A DNA stretch of 64,000 nucleotides from Bacillus paralicheniformis. Its GTDB lineage: Bacteria; Bacillota; Bacilli; Bacillales; Bacillaceae. Numbering within the stretch: position 1 is the first letter of the stretch; every line of letters begins with the position of its first letter. Shown in pieces: positions 8,347-17,615 of this stretch. The position numbers and the translations under genes are program-made. The stretch is taken from contig NZ_LBMN02000001.1 of the NCBI RefSeq assembly GCF_001042485.2, forward strand, positions 124,001-188,000, in the 5' to 3' direction. The notes beneath the pieces were generated by a model. That model did no database searches. It saw nothing but the letters and a program-made list of their open reading frames with translations, and was not told the DNA's origin.

Positions 8347-9315
8347 ATGAAAAATCAATACCGAGTATTGTTGTATTATAAATATGTTCTTATCGACAAC
8401 CCCGAGCAATTTGCCGAAGATCACCTCAAGTTCTGCAAAGATTTGGGCCTGAAAGGGCGCATCCTTGTGGCGGGTGAAGGAATAAACGGAACCGTGTCAG
8501 GAACCGTAGAGCAGACAGACCGCTATATGAGTGAAATGAAAAACGATCCCCGCTTTGAAGATATGGTGTTTAAAATCGATGAATCAGAAGGGCACGCTTT
8601 CAAAAAAATGCATGTCCGCCATCGCGATGAGCTTGTGACGCTCCGTCTGGAAGATGATATCGATCCGAATGAATTAACGGGAAAATACCTTGAGCCAAAA
8701 GAATTTTATGAGGCGATGCAGCGGGAAGATACGATTGTCGTCGACGCACGGAACGACTATGAGTACGATTTGGGACATTTCCGCGGCGCGGTCAGACCGG
8801 ACATTAAGGCGTTCCGCGAATTGCCTGAATGGATCCGTGATAACAAAGAAAAGCTCGAAGGCAAGAAAATATTGACTTACTGCACGGGCGGTATCCGCTG
8901 CGAAAAATTTTCGGGATGGCTGAAAAAAGAAGGATTTGAAGACGTGTCCCAGCTTCACGGCGGGATTGTGACGTATGGAAAAGACCCTGAAGTTCAAGGT
9001 GAACTGTGGGACGGGCAGTGCTATGTTTTCGATGAAAGAATGAGTGTTCCGGTCAACCAGAAAGAGCATGTCATCGTCGGCAAGGATTATTTCACCGGCG
9101 AGCCTTGCGAGCGCTATGTCAACTGCGCCAACCCTGAATGCAACAAGCAGATCATCTGCTCTGAAGAAAATGAACACCGCTATTTGCGGGGCTGCACGCA
9201 CGAGTGCCGGGTTCATCCGCACAACCTGTATGTCAAAGAGCACGGCCTTTCAGAAGAAGAGGTGCAAGAGAGACTCGAAAAGCTGGAAGAAGAGGGGCAT
9301 ACAGCGCAGTCATAA
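8347..9315 (+). CDS. trhO: TrhO (YbfQ), tRNA uridine-34 hydroxylase, rhodanese family
   Basis: 322 residues. The rhodanese domain in the middle carries the catalytic cysteine in [17 protein letters not shown], the hallmark of the TrhO/YceA group. The N-terminal ferredoxin-like segment and the C-terminal cysteine-rich tail ([29 protein letters not shown] when read across 9120-9210) are also typical. The enzyme makes 5-hydroxyuridine at the wobble position of certain tRNAs using oxygen and prephenate-derived chemistry. ATG 8347 follows AGGTGG. The 196 bases upstream (8151-8346) show no gene. Confidence 0.92.
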   Translation: MKNQYRVLLYYKYVLIDNPEQFAEDHLKFCKDLGLKGRILVAGEGINGTVSGTVEQTDRYMSEMKNDPRFEDMVFKIDESEGHAFKKMHVRHRDELVTLRLEDDIDPNELTGKYLEPKEFYEAMQREDTIVVDARNDYEYDLGHFRGAVRPDIKAFRELPEWIRDNKEKLEGKKILTYCTGGIRCEKFSGWLKKEGFEDVSQLHGGIVTYGKDPEVQGELWDGQCYVFDERMSVPVNQKEHVIVGKDYFTGEPCERYVNCANPECNKQIICSEENEHRYLRGCTHECRVHPHNLYVKEHGLSEEEVQERLEKLEEEGHTAQS

Positions 9316-9341
9316 AAGCTGTATATAAAAGTATCATCTAA

Positions 9342-9455
9342 AAAACGAAGATGCCGCAAGCATCTAAGAAATGGCATTGCTCCTGCAAGGGAGTCTGCTT
9401 TCGTTTTGAATGGAGGAACGCCTTGACCTGAAAAATCGAGGCGTTCCTTTTTTTA
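9342..9455 (+). ncRNA. Candidate structured RNA ending in a terminator
   Basis: AAAACGAA (9342-9349) can pair with TTCGTTTT (9400-9407), enclosing two hairpins: GATGC/GCATC with a CGCAA loop (9350-9364) and CTCC/GGAG with a GCAA-containing loop (9380-9393). Eight bases later comes a perfect twelve-base terminator. The compact junction, the two similar loops and the terminator suggest a small RNA or an orphan riboswitch-like element. I do not recognise the family. Its 5' end lies just after the trhO stop, so it may be the processed 3' end of the trhO transcript. Confidence 0.35.
9415..9454 (+). terminator. Intrinsic terminator after trhO / structured RNA
   Basis: GGAACGCCTTGA (9415-9426) pairs with TCGAGGCGTTCC (9436-9447), followed by seven T residues. 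Confidence 0.9.
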
Positions 9456-9755
9456 TTCGTGAATTGCAAGCAGAATGAAAGTATTTGCAGGCGATCAGAC
9501 TGCTGAACGAAAGTATCAATTAACGCTTTTGATCCAGCCGCTAGTGCAAAAATGCGAAACAGGCGATCAGCAATATGTGCAAACTGCGTCGTAAAACTTC
9601 CGTATGGGAAGTTTGCATCCTGTCTGCGAGCTATTTCCGGCTATACGTTTTTGGACCGGCGGATGATTCCAGCATAAGCCGAGTTTTTCTGAATATTTGC
9701 CTGAAAACGTCCCATACTATCCAATAACAATACAAAAAGGCAGGTAGCAAAAGAG

Positions 9756-10391
9756 ATGACAAAAACCCTTTACATTACCGCTCACCCGCATGACGAAAGG
9801 GCATCATACAGCATGGCGGCGGGAAAAGCTTTTATCGAATCTTACAAAGAAGCTCATCCGGATGATGAAGTCATACATCTTGATCTTTACAAGGAGAACA
9901 TTCCGCAGATTGATGCGGATGTTTTCAGCGGCTGGGGAAAATTGCAGTCGGGATCGGGATTTGAACAGCTTTCTGAACACGAAAAGGCAAAAGTCGGCCG
10001 TTTGAATGAGCTGAGCGAGCAATTTATCGCGGGAGACAAATACGTGTTTGTCACGCCGCTTTGGAATTTCTCTTTTCCGCCGGTGATGAAAGCGTACTTT
10101 GATGCGGTCGCTGTAGCGGGAAAGACGTTTAAATATACCGAACAGGGACCGATCGGGCTGTTAACCGATAAAAAAGCCCTGCACATCCAGGCGAGAGGTG
10201 GCTACTATTCAGAAGGGCCGGCTGCGGAACTTGAGATGGGGCACCGCTATATCAGCATCATGATGCAGTTTTTCGGAGTGCCGGAATTTGAAGGTTTATT
10301 TATAGAAGGGCATAATGCAGAGCCGGATAAAGCCGAAGAAATTAAACGAAATGCAATTGCCCGCGCCAAAGAATTGGGCCGGACCTTTTGA
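9756..10391 (+). CDS. azoR2: AzoR2 (YvaB), FMN-dependent NADH-azoreductase
   Basis: 211-residue flavodoxin-fold NAD(P)H quinone/azo reductase. The N-terminal [17 protein letters not shown], the FMN-contacting [19 protein letters not shown] and [14 protein letters not shown] are standard AzoR motifs. Such enzymes reduce quinones and azo compounds and take part in electrophile stress responses. Length and the convergent iolW (yvaA) neighbour match B. subtilis yvaB rather than the paralogue azoR1. ATG 9756 follows a weak AGGCAGG. Confidence 0.85.
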   Translation: MTKTLYITAHPHDERASYSMAAGKAFIESYKEAHPDDEVIHLDLYKENIPQIDADVFSGWGKLQSGSGFEQLSEHEKAKVGRLNELSEQFIAGDKYVFVTPLWNFSFPPVMKAYFDAVAVAGKTFKYTEQGPIGLLTDKKALHIQARGGYYSEGPAAELEMGHRYISIMMQFFGVPEFEGLFIEGHNAEPDKAEEIKRNAIARAKELGRTF

Positions 10392-10392
10392 A

Positions 10393-10419
10393 AAAACCGC
10401 GGACGTGATCCGCGGTTTT
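10393..10419. terminator. Bidirectional terminator between azoR2 and iolW
   Basis: AAAACCGCGGA (10393-10403) pairs with TCCGCGGTTTT (10409-10419), a perfect eleven-base stem with a five-base loop between convergent genes. Confidence 0.88.
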
Positions 10420-10422
10420 ATT

Positions 10423-11472
10423 TTATTTGTGTAAGAACACCGTTTGATTCGTTTCGCTGCTTTTTTGCGCGGCTTCGATGATGCGGATGACGTCGCGTCC
10501 TTCTTCAGCCGTGACAGGCAGGCTGCCGCCTTCAAGAATACTTGAAGCAAGCTGCTTGTAATAGGTTAAGTATGAACCCGGGATGCTTTCCACTGTTTCC
10601 TTAATGACCTCGTCACCTTCGACTGTGGCCAGTTCCCCGTAATATTTGGGTTGATCGGCTCCCCACTCATCGCCTGCAGGTTTTTGACCCGCTCTGAGTG
10701 CATCCTCCTGGCCGTCGATACCATACTTAATAAAGCTTCCTTTTGAACCGTGGATTTGGTAGCGGGGACCGTTGGCCGGAACAATCGAACCCGAGTGGAG
10801 AATCACTTGGCGCTGATCATAGTGAAGGACGACATGGAAGTAATCGTCTGTTTCCGCATTGGCTCTTTGAGCGGTCACTTGAGCGGTGACGCTGTTTGGC
10901 ATGCCGAATAAATGAAGCACCTGATCGATCAGGTGTGAACCCAAATCGTACAGTGCGCCTGAGCCCGGTCCTTTCTGCTCTCTCCAGCGCTGTCTGACAT
11001 TCGGCCGGAACCGGTCGTAGGAGGCGTGGAATGTGTTAACCTCTCCGAGGCGCCCTTCTTTGATGAGCTGTTTGATCGTCAAAAAGTCGTTATCCCATCT
11101 TCGGTTGTGGTAGACGCTGAGAAGCACCCCTTTTTCTTTCGCGGCATTGATGAGCTTTTCAGCTTCTTCCGCTGTTGCCGTCATCGGTTTTTCCAGGACG
11201 ACATGCTTTCCGGCGCGGATGCACTCTTTCGCCATTTCGTAATGAAGGCCGCTCGGCGTGGTCACGATGACGAGATCAATGTCAGGGTCATTTGTGATGT
11301 CTTCGATCGAGCTGACGGCTTCTGTTTCGGGGAGGTCTTGTTTGACTTGTTCTTTTCTTGAAGTCATCACCTTTCGAATCTCAAAATCTTCTAACACAGA
11401 TAATAAAGGCGCATGAAACACCGAACCTGACAAACCGTATCCTAATATTCCTGTGCGAACCTTGTTCACCAT
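10423..11472 (-). CDS. iolW: IolW (YvaA), NADP-dependent scyllo-inositol dehydrogenase
   Basis: 349-residue Gfo/Idh/MocA oxidoreductase. The N-terminal Rossmann motif is VRTGILGYGLSGSVFH. The EKP signature of the family is in HVVLEKPMTATAEEA, with catalytic-site blocks HNRRWDNDF and GALYDLGSHLIDQ. The expected reaction is NADP-linked interconversion of scyllo-inositol and scyllo-inosose. Adjacency to yvaB supports IolW. ATG 11472 follows GGAG by five bases. The gene is monocistronic, ending at the shared terminator. Confidence 0.85.
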   Translation of the reverse strand: MVNKVRTGILGYGLSGSVFHAPLLSVLEDFEIRKVMTSRKEQVKQDLPETEAVSSIEDITNDPDIDLVIVTTPSGLHYEMAKECIRAGKHVVLEKPMTATAEEAEKLINAAKEKGVLLSVYHNRRWDNDFLTIKQLIKEGRLGEVNTFHASYDRFRPNVRQRWREQKGPGSGALYDLGSHLIDQVLHLFGMPNSVTAQVTAQRANAETDDYFHVVLHYDQRQVILHSGSIVPANGPRYQIHGSKGSFIKYGIDGQEDALRAGQKPAGDEWGADQPKYYGELATVEGDEVIKETVESIPGSYLTYYKQLASSILEGGSLPVTAEEGRDVIRIIEAAQKSSETNQTVFLHK

Positions 11473-11655
11473 TCATTCTCCTCTCCCATGTTCGTTTTTA
11501 ATATGTAATTAACACACCTTTATTTTACCCTGTTTGCCTATAGGAACAAACCTAAAGACCTTTTTCAACCGGAGAACGGAAGATTTTGTCACAATTTTGT
11601 TCAATTTGAAGAGGTGTCCGGTTATCGTTAAAAACAAAAAGAGGGGATTTTGAAA

Positions 11656-12834
11656 ATGGAGTATGATTGGGGCGCTTTTATGAACAAGGATTTGGCTGTC
11701 GAGCCGGCATCAGCTGAAGGAAGCTTGAAAAACCTTTCGTTTGCGGTAAAGGATGTGTTTGCGGTAGAAGGCCATACAAATGCGGCGGGAAATCCTGATT
11801 GGCTGAGGACGCACGAACCTGCCGAAAAAAACGCGGAAGCCGTTGACTTGCTGCTGCGTGAAGGGGCAAGGCTTAAAGGTGCTGCTCACACGGATGAGCT
11901 GATGTACAGCCTTGACGGAGAAAATGTCCATTATGGTACGCCAGTCAATCCTTGTGCCAAGGACAACATTCCTGGAGGATCTTCAAGCGGTTCGGCCGTG
12001 GCGGCAGCTTCCGGCATGGCCGATTTTGCCCTTGGAACAGACACCGGAGGGTCTGTCAGAATCCCTTCTTCCTACTGCGGAATTTTCGGATTTCGGCCGA
12101 CGCACGGCGAGGTGCCGGTTAATGGAGTCATACCACTGGCGAAAAGCTTTGACACTGTCGGATGGATGTCAAAAGATATCGGAATTCTTCATGCGGCAGG
12201 CCGCGTCCTGCTTAGCGGACAGGAGGAGGCAGGGGCCTGTTTCAAGCGGATTTATTTTGAAAAAGAGGCGTGGAGCCTGCTTGAAGAAAGCGACCGGACA
12301 CAAGTATACGCTCATGCATTAGGCCTGATAGACGGCGAATTCGACTGGTGCATTGCCGCTGACGGAGGCCTCGCGGAATGGGCGGAGATGTTCAAGTTGC
12401 TGCAGGGTCTGGATATTTGGGAGGAGCATGGAGCTTGGATCGAGCGCACAAATCCAGTGTTCGGCTCTGGAATCGCAGAAAGATTTGAATGGACGTCAAG
12501 TCTTAGGAAAAGCGATCATGAGCATGTGTTGATGAAAAGAGAAGCGGTGAAAAGGAGACTGTCGGAATGGCTCGCGGAAGACGGCTTACTCGTCATTCCA
12601 ACTGCTCCCGGCACGCCGCCGCTCCGCGGGCTACCGGAAAACGAATTACATGAGAGAAGGGCGCGCACGATGAAACTGACGTGTATTGCCGGGCTTGGCG
12701 GGCTTCCGCAGATCACCGTTCCGTTACCGGCAAAAAACGGCGAGCCTTTGGGGCTTTCATTCATCGCCGGCCGCAAACAGGACCTGAAGCTTCTGGCTTG
12801 GACTGAAAAGCACGTGTTATCTCTTCAAGTATGA
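11656..12834 (+). CDS. Amidase-signature family hydrolase
   Basis: 392 residues starting at ATG 11656, nine bases after GAGGGG; a TTG at 11650 is too close to the ribosome site. The Ser-cisSer-Lys triad of amidase-signature enzymes is visible: the lysine in LSFAVKDVFAVEG, the cis-serine in PGGSSSGSAVAAA and the nucleophile in GTDTGGSVRIPSSYCG. The protein is shorter than GatA and has no glutaminyl-tRNA amidotransferase partner nearby, so it is probably a stand-alone amidase. The short form recalls plant AMI1-type indole-acetamide hydrolases. The substrate is unknown. Confidence 0.8.
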   Translation: MEYDWGAFMNKDLAVEPASAEGSLKNLSFAVKDVFAVEGHTNAAGNPDWLRTHEPAEKNAEAVDLLLREGARLKGAAHTDELMYSLDGENVHYGTPVNPCAKDNIPGGSSSGSAVAAASGMADFALGTDTGGSVRIPSSYCGIFGFRPTHGEVPVNGVIPLAKSFDTVGWMSKDIGILHAAGRVLLSGQEEAGACFKRIYFEKEAWSLLEESDRTQVYAHALGLIDGEFDWCIAADGGLAEWAEMFKLLQGLDIWEEHGAWIERTNPVFGSGIAERFEWTSSLRKSDHEHVLMKREAVKRRLSEWLAEDGLLVIPTAPGTPPLRGLPENELHERRARTMKLTCIAGLGGLPQITVPLPAKNGEPLGLSFIAGRKQDLKLLAWTEKHVLSLQV

Positions 12835-12837
12835 GGG

Positions 12838-12877
12838 AAGCATATGCTGCGGATCTTTTCTGCATCATATGCTTTTT
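12838..12877 (+). terminator. Terminator of the amidase gene
   Basis: AAGCATATG (12838-12846) pairs with CATATGCTT (12866-12874), followed by TTT. The inner loop can add further pairs (TGC/GCA). Confidence 0.75.
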
Positions 12878-12879
12878 GC

Positions 12880-12930
12880 TTGCTTTAATTATTGTTAACT
12901 GGTAAACTATTAAATAGTTTACCGGTTAAC
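12880..12930 (+). promoter_or_regulatory. pchR promoter with two PchR-type operator boxes
   Basis: Two 14-base boxes, GTTAACTGGTAAAC (12894-12907) and GTTTACCGGTTAAC (12917-12930), are mirror images and together make a 37-base palindrome with one mismatch. A possible promoter is TTGCTT (12880-12885), 17 bases, TAAACT (12903-12908), which would put the boxes over and after the -10. This suggests strong self-repression of pchR. The box matches those before yvmC and yvmA. Confidence 0.75.
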
Positions 12931-12945
12931 GATGATGGAAAGGAT

Positions 12946-13428
12946 ATGATGATCGTGGAAAACAAGACGTATGAGCAAGCATTTCAAGCCGTTCAGGATT
13001 TTATTCTCAAAAGAGAAAAGCGGGCTCAGCATGAACAGCAGGCGCTCGCAAAGGAAGCTTTTCAAGAAGACGGCAGCATCCGGAAGCATTGGACACTGAC
13101 CCAGCTTCACATTATCTCGCTTATCAGCGAAAACGAGGCAGACGTCAACAACGCTTTCCTAGCAGCAAAACTTCAAATATCAAAAGCGGCAGTGACAAAA
13201 GCGGTCAATGTGCTTACAAAGCACGGGATGATCGAATCGCACAAAAAACCGAACAACAACAAAGAATTGTATTACAGATTAACAGACGAGGGGAAGAAAC
13301 TGGCCGACATTCATGACAGGATGCACGAAATTGCAAAGCAGCGCTATATCGAGATGTTTGAGCGGTTTTCCGAATCCGAGCTGGAAACCGTCATCCGCTT
13401 TTTAAACGAATGGTCAAAACACATTTAA
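12946..13428 (+). CDS. pchR: PchR (YvmB), MarR-family repressor of pulcherriminic acid genes
   Basis: 160-residue MarR-type winged-helix protein. The recognition region is NNAFLAAKLQISKAAVTKAVNVLTKHGMIESHKKP, followed by a wing (NNNKELYYRLTDEGKKLA). The start is placed at ATG 12946 (or 12949) just after GGAAAGG; a frame open further upstream would run through the operator. In B. subtilis YvmB/PchR represses yvmC-cypX and yvmA, and the same operator boxes occur here before all three units. The gene is followed 17 bases later by an NTF2-like gene and is probably co-transcribed with it. Confidence 0.85.
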   Translation: MMIVENKTYEQAFQAVQDFILKREKRAQHEQQALAKEAFQEDGSIRKHWTLTQLHIISLISENEADVNNAFLAAKLQISKAAVTKAVNVLTKHGMIESHKKPNNNKELYYRLTDEGKKLADIHDRMHEIAKQRYIEMFERFSESELETVIRFLNEWSKHI

Positions 13429-13444
13429 TCAAGAGGAGCAGCGA

Positions 13445-13900
13445 ATGAATAAAAGTGAAGCCCAACAGTTTTTAAGCAGCATGTATCAGGACATCTTGAG
13501 TGAAATGAATACTGAAAAAATTCCCGATTATTTCAGCGAGAATTATGTTCAAGTAACCGACGGCAGTCAAATTGACCTTGTGCAGTTTAAAGATCACATG
13601 AGGACGCTGAAAAAGGTTGCCCGCACCATAACGGTGTCGCCCTTTCATGAGTTTTTGTTTGACGAGCGACTGCAAAGCGCAGCGGTCAGGTATACGGTCA
13701 ATGTTGTCAAAACAAACGGAGACCGGGGGAGAATTGATGTCATCGCGATGTTTAAAATGAATGGTTTTAAAATCGTTCAATGCCACGAACTTTCACATGC
13801 GATCGAAGGGAAGGAGGATTTTGAAGAGCTGGCGAAGATCAGTGAGGCGGCAATTGAAAAAGCCTCCTCTCGGGAGGAGAAGGCTTTTTCACAAGATTAA
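13445..13900 (+). CDS. NTF2/SnoaL-like protein in the pulcherriminic acid cluster
   Basis: 151 residues with the features of the NTF2-like fold: an N-terminal helix, FSENYVQVTDGSQIDLVQFKDHM, then beta strands ending FKIVQCHELSHAIEG. Such proteins bind or isomerise small hydrophobic molecules, or serve as scaffolds. ATG 13445 follows AAGAGGAG. It is 17 bases after pchR and convergent with cypX, whose end overlaps this one by four bases. Its last codons also form the shared terminator. A role in handling pulcherriminic acid or its precursor is a guess from position only. Confidence 0.65.
   Translation: MNKSEAQQFLSSMYQDILSEMNTEKIPDYFSENYVQVTDGSQIDLVQFKDHMRTLKKVARTITVSPFHEFLFDERLQSAAVRYTVNVVKTNGDRGRIDVIAMFKMNGFKIVQCHELSHAIEGKEDFEELAKISEAAIEKASSREEKAFSQD
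13857..13889. terminator. Bidirectional terminator inside the 3' coding ends
   Basis: AAAAAGCCTcCTC and GAGaAGGCTTTTT arms (13857-13869, 13877-13889) form a long stem. It lies within the last coding codons of the NTF2-like gene, before its stop at 13900, and serves cypX from the other side. Confidence 0.75.
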
Positions 13901-15117
13901 TGTTTCGTATCAAATCTGATGTTGAGCGAGACGGGGCCGCGTGTGTAAAGGCCTGTCTCACGGTAAACGAAGTCTTCCTCCAGCTGGATATTCTTCAGCT
14001 GATCCAGGACGATATTTGCGACAAGCTCGATTTCCGTCTTCGCAAACCCCGCTCCTACACAGTTGTGGACGCCTGAACCGAATGCGAGATGCCTGGCTGC
14101 GCCGCTGAATGCGCTTTTGACTTCCAGGTCGGTGCGATGGATGTTGAACTCGTCGGGATTCTCAAACGCTTCAGGATCGCGATTTGCCGCGCCTATCATG
14201 CAAAATACAGTCGTCCCTTCTTTGAGCTCGACTCCGGCGATCACCGCGTCCTGTGAAAGCTGGCGCGGGATGAGCTGCACCGGCGGCTTGTAGCGCAACG
14301 TCTCTGCGATGGCCTGAGGCAGGAGCGTGCGGTCTTCCAGCACGTCATTCATTTGATCGGGATGATGAAGCAAATGATAAATCATTAATGCGAGCGTCTT
14401 GTCCGCCGGTTCCGTGGCGGCAAGTAATATATTGAGAATCAGCGCGCGGATGTCGCGGTCAGACATCGCTACTCCCTCGTATTCGGAAGTGCAAAGGATG
14501 GATATTAAATCATGGCCGGGGTTTTTGCGCCTTTCCTCGATAATCGGATTCAAATATTCAGCGAGCTGTTCACTGCATTTAAGGGAATGCTCCCGGTCCT
14601 CAGGCGCCTGATTCAAACTGGTAATGAAATCGGCGACGCCGCTGTGCCAGTTTCTCACTGTTTGGTGGTCGTTCTTGTCCAAACCTAAAATGTCCATCGT
14701 CACACAAACGGCGAACGTTTTGCCGAAATCATTGACAAGGTCGATCCGCCCTTTCTCCAGATGAGGGGCCAAAAGCCTTTGTGCATTTTCTTTGATGAGC
14801 GGTGTGAGGTGATCAAGGGATTCCCCGATAAAACGGCGCAGAACGATTCTCCTTTTCGCCGTGTGTTCTTTGCCTTTCATTTGGGCGAGCACAGGTCCGC
14901 GCATGACGGGCTCGGCCCGTTTGGCAAGCGATTTCGTTGTAAAGACGTCCTGATTCTGGAGCACGCGGCGCACATCCTGGTAGCGGCTGATAAAATAGCT
15001 GTCTAGCGATTCTTCATAATGGACGGGATCAGATTCCCGAAGGTATGAGAAATATTGATACGGATTCTCGTGATATTGTTCTGACAACACGCTGAATGTT
15101 TTTAGCGATTGATTCAT
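13897..15117 (-). CDS. cypX: CypX, cytochrome P450 (CYP134A), pulcherriminic acid synthesis
   Basis: 406-residue bacterial P450. The heme-binding cysteine is in [19 protein letters not shown], ExxR is in [11 protein letters not shown], and the I-helix is [16 protein letters not shown]. CypX oxidises cyclo-dileucine made by YvmC to pulcherriminic acid, which chelates ferric iron as pulcherrimin. Its start overlaps the end of yvmC by four bases, so the two are translationally coupled in the order yvmC-cypX. Transcription is from the operator-controlled promoter at 16079-16128. Confidence 0.93.
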   Translation of the reverse strand: MNQSLKTFSVLSEQYHENPYQYFSYLRESDPVHYEESLDSYFISRYQDVRRVLQNQDVFTTKSLAKRAEPVMRGPVLAQMKGKEHTAKRRIVLRRFIGESLDHLTPLIKENAQRLLAPHLEKGRIDLVNDFGKTFAVCVTMDILGLDKNDHQTVRNWHSGVADFITSLNQAPEDREHSLKCSEQLAEYLNPIIEERRKNPGHDLISILCTSEYEGVAMSDRDIRALILNILLAATEPADKTLALMIYHLLHHPDQMNDVLEDRTLLPQAIAETLRYKPPVQLIPRQLSQDAVIAGVELKEGTTVFCMIGAANRDPEAFENPDEFNIHRTDLEVKSAFSGAARHLAFGSGVHNCVGAGFAKTEIELVANIVLDQLKNIQLEEDFVYRETGLYTRGPVSLNIRFDTKH

Positions 15118-15863
15118 ACTCGTTCCTCCTGCATGCTTTTAGATTCCACACTTTCGTCCGATTCGGAAACCATAAGATATCCTTGATTTGGGCGCATTTT
15201 GACGGCAAATTCATGACGGGAGATCTGTTCGCCGAGCTTCCATGGACGGTGATAAGCAAGAAGCGTCTCTTCGACGCCTAAAATATCAGGGGCGGCGATG
15301 AAAAACGGAAGTTCAGCGATGACGTATTCAACAGCCAGCTCCAGCATGGCGGCGCTGACCTCCTGGACATCCATCCGAATGCCCCGAGCCCGTCCGAGGA
15401 TCGCCGCATGCGACATCTCCAGGCAGGCTTTGCGGAAATGCGGCTGGTCAAAAAAGGCGTCTTCGACTTCCATCCGCAAACGCTGGTATGCGGTCTGGTT
15501 CGCGAAATCGGAAAATGTATGAATGGCCTCGGGGTTGCCGCCATGCGCTTCCAACGCCTTTTCAGCGAATCTCCGGTTCCGTGAGACTTCTTTCCTGACT
15601 TTCCGTTCGGCCTTCCCATTCGGGGTGCCGAGCGCTTCGAGAAGGTTGGCTGCTTCCTTTCCGGCTAAAAGCACGGATACATGTTGAAATTCACGGACGG
15701 CCCAGCCGATAAGCCGATGAATGTAATCTTCGGAAAATCGGCTGTTAAACGGGCTGATGCCAATGAGAACATGGCGTCTGCGTTTTAGTATTTCATTGCA
15801 GTTTCGGGTAAGAGTTTCAGTTTTGAATGGCCGGTGTTTGCTCTCCATTGTAAGCTCTGTCAT
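15114..15863 (-). CDS. yvmC: YvmC, cyclo(L-leucyl-L-leucyl) synthase
   Basis: 249-residue cyclodipeptide synthase that uses two leucyl-tRNA molecules to make cyclo-dileucine. The catalytic serine is Ser37 in [13 protein letters not shown]; the Tyr and Glu residues of the second pocket fall in YVIAELPFF. The fold resembles class Ic aminoacyl-tRNA synthetases. The start is placed at ATG 15863, six bases after GGAGG; the frame is open further upstream but without a ribosome site. Product length equals that of the crystallised B. licheniformis YvmC, as I recall it. Paired with cypX. Confidence 0.95.
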   Translation of the reverse strand: MTELTMESKHRPFKTETLTRNCNEILKRRRHVLIGISPFNSRFSEDYIHRLIGWAVREFQHVSVLLAGKEAANLLEALGTPNGKAERKVRKEVSRNRRFAEKALEAHGGNPEAIHTFSDFANQTAYQRLRMEVEDAFFDQPHFRKACLEMSHAAILGRARGIRMDVQEVSAAMLELAVEYVIAELPFFIAAPDILGVEETLLAYHRPWKLGEQISRHEFAVKMRPNQGYLMVSESDESVESKSMQEERV

Positions 15864-16078
15864 TGATTTCCTCCTTAACGGACATAGAATGACTTCTTTT
15901 GCAATCAATGATGGGATACGTGCGGTTTATCGAGCTGGGAATAGGCTGGTCTCAACTTCACGATGAATCGAGAAGAATAAGCGATGGTGCGGGTCATGAT
16001 GAAGGGGTATCACATTTGTTCAATAGTTAAAGCAGGGCAAGAGTTTGAGCTCAAAATCAGGCAAGGTACAGCATGAAA

Positions 16079-16128
16079 GTTTACTAGTAAACAATAGTCA
16101 TTTTATCCCTATCTTTTCCAGTTGTCAA
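16079..16128 (-). promoter_or_regulatory. yvmC-cypX promoter with PchR box
   Basis: On the minus strand TTGACA (16128-16123), 17 bases, TAAAAT (16105-16100), then seven bases and the perfect 14-base palindrome GTTTACTAGTAAAC (16092-16079). The box covers the expected transcription start, so a bound repressor would block initiation. Confidence 0.85.
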
Positions 16129-16286
16129 CACAAATCAAATTCAAAATATGAAAATATTCGTAACGTTTTTTGTGAATCTGAGGAATTTTGATCAGAAGGA
16201 ACCTTTTTTTAAGGCGTTTTTCGAGTGAAGAAACCCGATAAGTAAAAAGTTTGTAAAAACTTTAAAGCTGTAGTAAGAAATGTTCG

Positions 16287-16336
16287 TTGACATTGATAAA
16301 GGAGTCATCTACAATTAATATTGTTAACTGGTGAAC
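16287..16336 (+). promoter_or_regulatory. yvmA promoter with PchR box
   Basis: TTGACA (16287-16292), 17 bases, TACAAT (16310-16315), then seven bases and GTTAACTGGTGAAC (16323-16336). The arrangement is identical in spacing to that of yvmC. Confidence 0.85.
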
Positions 16337-16388
16337 GATATTGAAGGAATTGTTAACGAATAAACAAAAACAAGGCAGGCGGTTTGAC

Positions 16389-17615
16389 ATGAGACCAATG
16401 AAATTAAATGCTTCTTTCATTATGTATTTTGTGTGTATCAGCGCCTTTTTCGCATCGTTGAATCAAAATATTTATTCACCCATCATTCCGTTAATCAGAG
16501 ATTCGTTTCACGTTTCCGTATCGATGGTCAACCTGTCCGTCTCGCTGTTCATCTTCATTACAGCTGTGATGCAGATCATTGTCGGCTCAATTGTCGACTT
16601 TAAAGGATCGAGGTTTGTGATGATGGCGAGCATGATCGTAACGGTCATTGCTACAATCGGCTGCGCCGTCGCACGGGACTTTGGACTGTTTCTTTTTTTT
16701 AGGGTGCTGCAGGCTTTAGGGACGGCAGCGCTTCCATTAATTGCGGCAACCACAATCGGATCTCTGTTCCAGGGAACGAAGCGGGGCAGTGCGATGGGGA
16801 CTTATCAAATGCTGCTTTCCCTTGCACCGGCAGCGGCGCCTATTCTCGGCGGTTTTATCGGGGAGCGCTATAATTATCCAGGAATTTTTTGGTTTTTGAC
16901 AGTCTTGTCTGTTCTTTTGCTTTTCGGAAATGCGTTTTGCTTTCCGCAGAGCCATGCGGAGAAAAAGACCAGTCTCAGCGCGGGCAGCCTGTTGTCGCAT
17001 TATAAGGATATTTTCAAAAACAGGACGGGAAATGCCGTTTTGATATTAAGCTATCTTCTTTTCTTTATTTATTTTTCAGTGATCGTATATTTGCCGATTT
17101 TGCTGACTGATCATTATCACCTTGATCTGCAGATCGTCGGCTTGCTGTATTTGCCGATAGCGGTCAGTACGGTTGCCGGCAGCGTGCTGTTTAAGTGGAT
17201 ACAAAAGAGATTGTCGCTCGGACGCCTGTTTCTGATCGGCAATCTGACCGCCGCGGCCAGCGTCGTCTGTTTTGGCTTTACCCACTCGTTTTCACTTTTC
17301 GCGTTGTCGGCGGCCCTCGTTCTTTTCGGCGTCACGATGGGGCTGATCCCGCCGCTGTTCTCTACGATGATGGCAAATGAATTTGATGAGAACCGCGGCA
17401 GTGCGATGGGCATGTTTAATTTTATCAGGTATACGGGAATGGCCTGCGGTCCTGTTCTATCAGGCGTGTTATTAGGAATGTCATCTTCTGTTTTCGTTTT
17501 CGGCTGTTTCGGCATCGTCTATGCCGCGGCCGCCCTTTTGATGATCGCGATCATGCGGAAAGCAGCTCAGACAAAGACGCTGCAAGAACCAAACAAAAAA
17601 GCTGCCAGGTCTTAA
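16389..17615 (+). CDS. yvmA: YvmA, MFS transporter of the pulcherriminic acid cluster
   Basis: 408-residue, twelve-helix major facilitator. Motif A-like loop is VGSIVDFKGSRFVMMASM, and the motif C-like PAAAPILGGFIGERYNYPGIFW follows helix 5, typical of drug/H+ antiporters. The start is set at ATG 16389 after AAGGCAGGCGG; the frame is open to a TTG at 16341 without a ribosome site. Control by the same operator as yvmC-cypX implies export of pulcherriminic acid or handling of its iron chelate. Confidence 0.85.
   Translation: MRPMKLNASFIMYFVCISAFFASLNQNIYSPIIPLIRDSFHVSVSMVNLSVSLFIFITAVMQIIVGSIVDFKGSRFVMMASMIVTVIATIGCAVARDFGLFLFFRVLQALGTAALPLIAATTIGSLFQGTKRGSAMGTYQMLLSLAPAAAPILGGFIGERYNYPGIFWFLTVLSVLLLFGNAFCFPQSHAEKKTSLSAGSLLSHYKDIFKNRTGNAVLILSYLLFFIYFSVIVYLPILLTDHYHLDLQIVGLLYLPIAVSTVAGSVLFKWIQKRLSLGRLFLIGNLTAAASVVCFGFTHSFSLFALSAALVLFGVTMGLIPPLFSTMMANEFDENRGSAMGMFNFIRYTGMACGPVLSGVLLGMSSSVFVFGCFGIVYAAAALLMIAIMRKAAQTKTLQEPNKKAARS

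Larger units (their letters stand above)
9316..9755. other. 440-base intergenic region with structured RNA candidate
   Basis: No protein gene is visible. The left part holds a folded RNA candidate and a strong terminator (separate entries). The right 300 bases before azoR2 hold no recognisable repeat or operator. Confidence 0.5.
15864..16388. other. Regulatory intergenic region between yvmC and yvmA
   Basis: 525 bases between divergent genes. It contains a complete promoter and operator for each direction (separate entries). About 200 bases of the yvmC leader (15864-16078) hold no visible gene and may carry a long untranslated leader. Confidence 0.6.

Noticed and set aside
8674-9243. 189-residue minus-strand frame within trhO
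   Set aside because: Antisense of trhO; no recognisable protein features.
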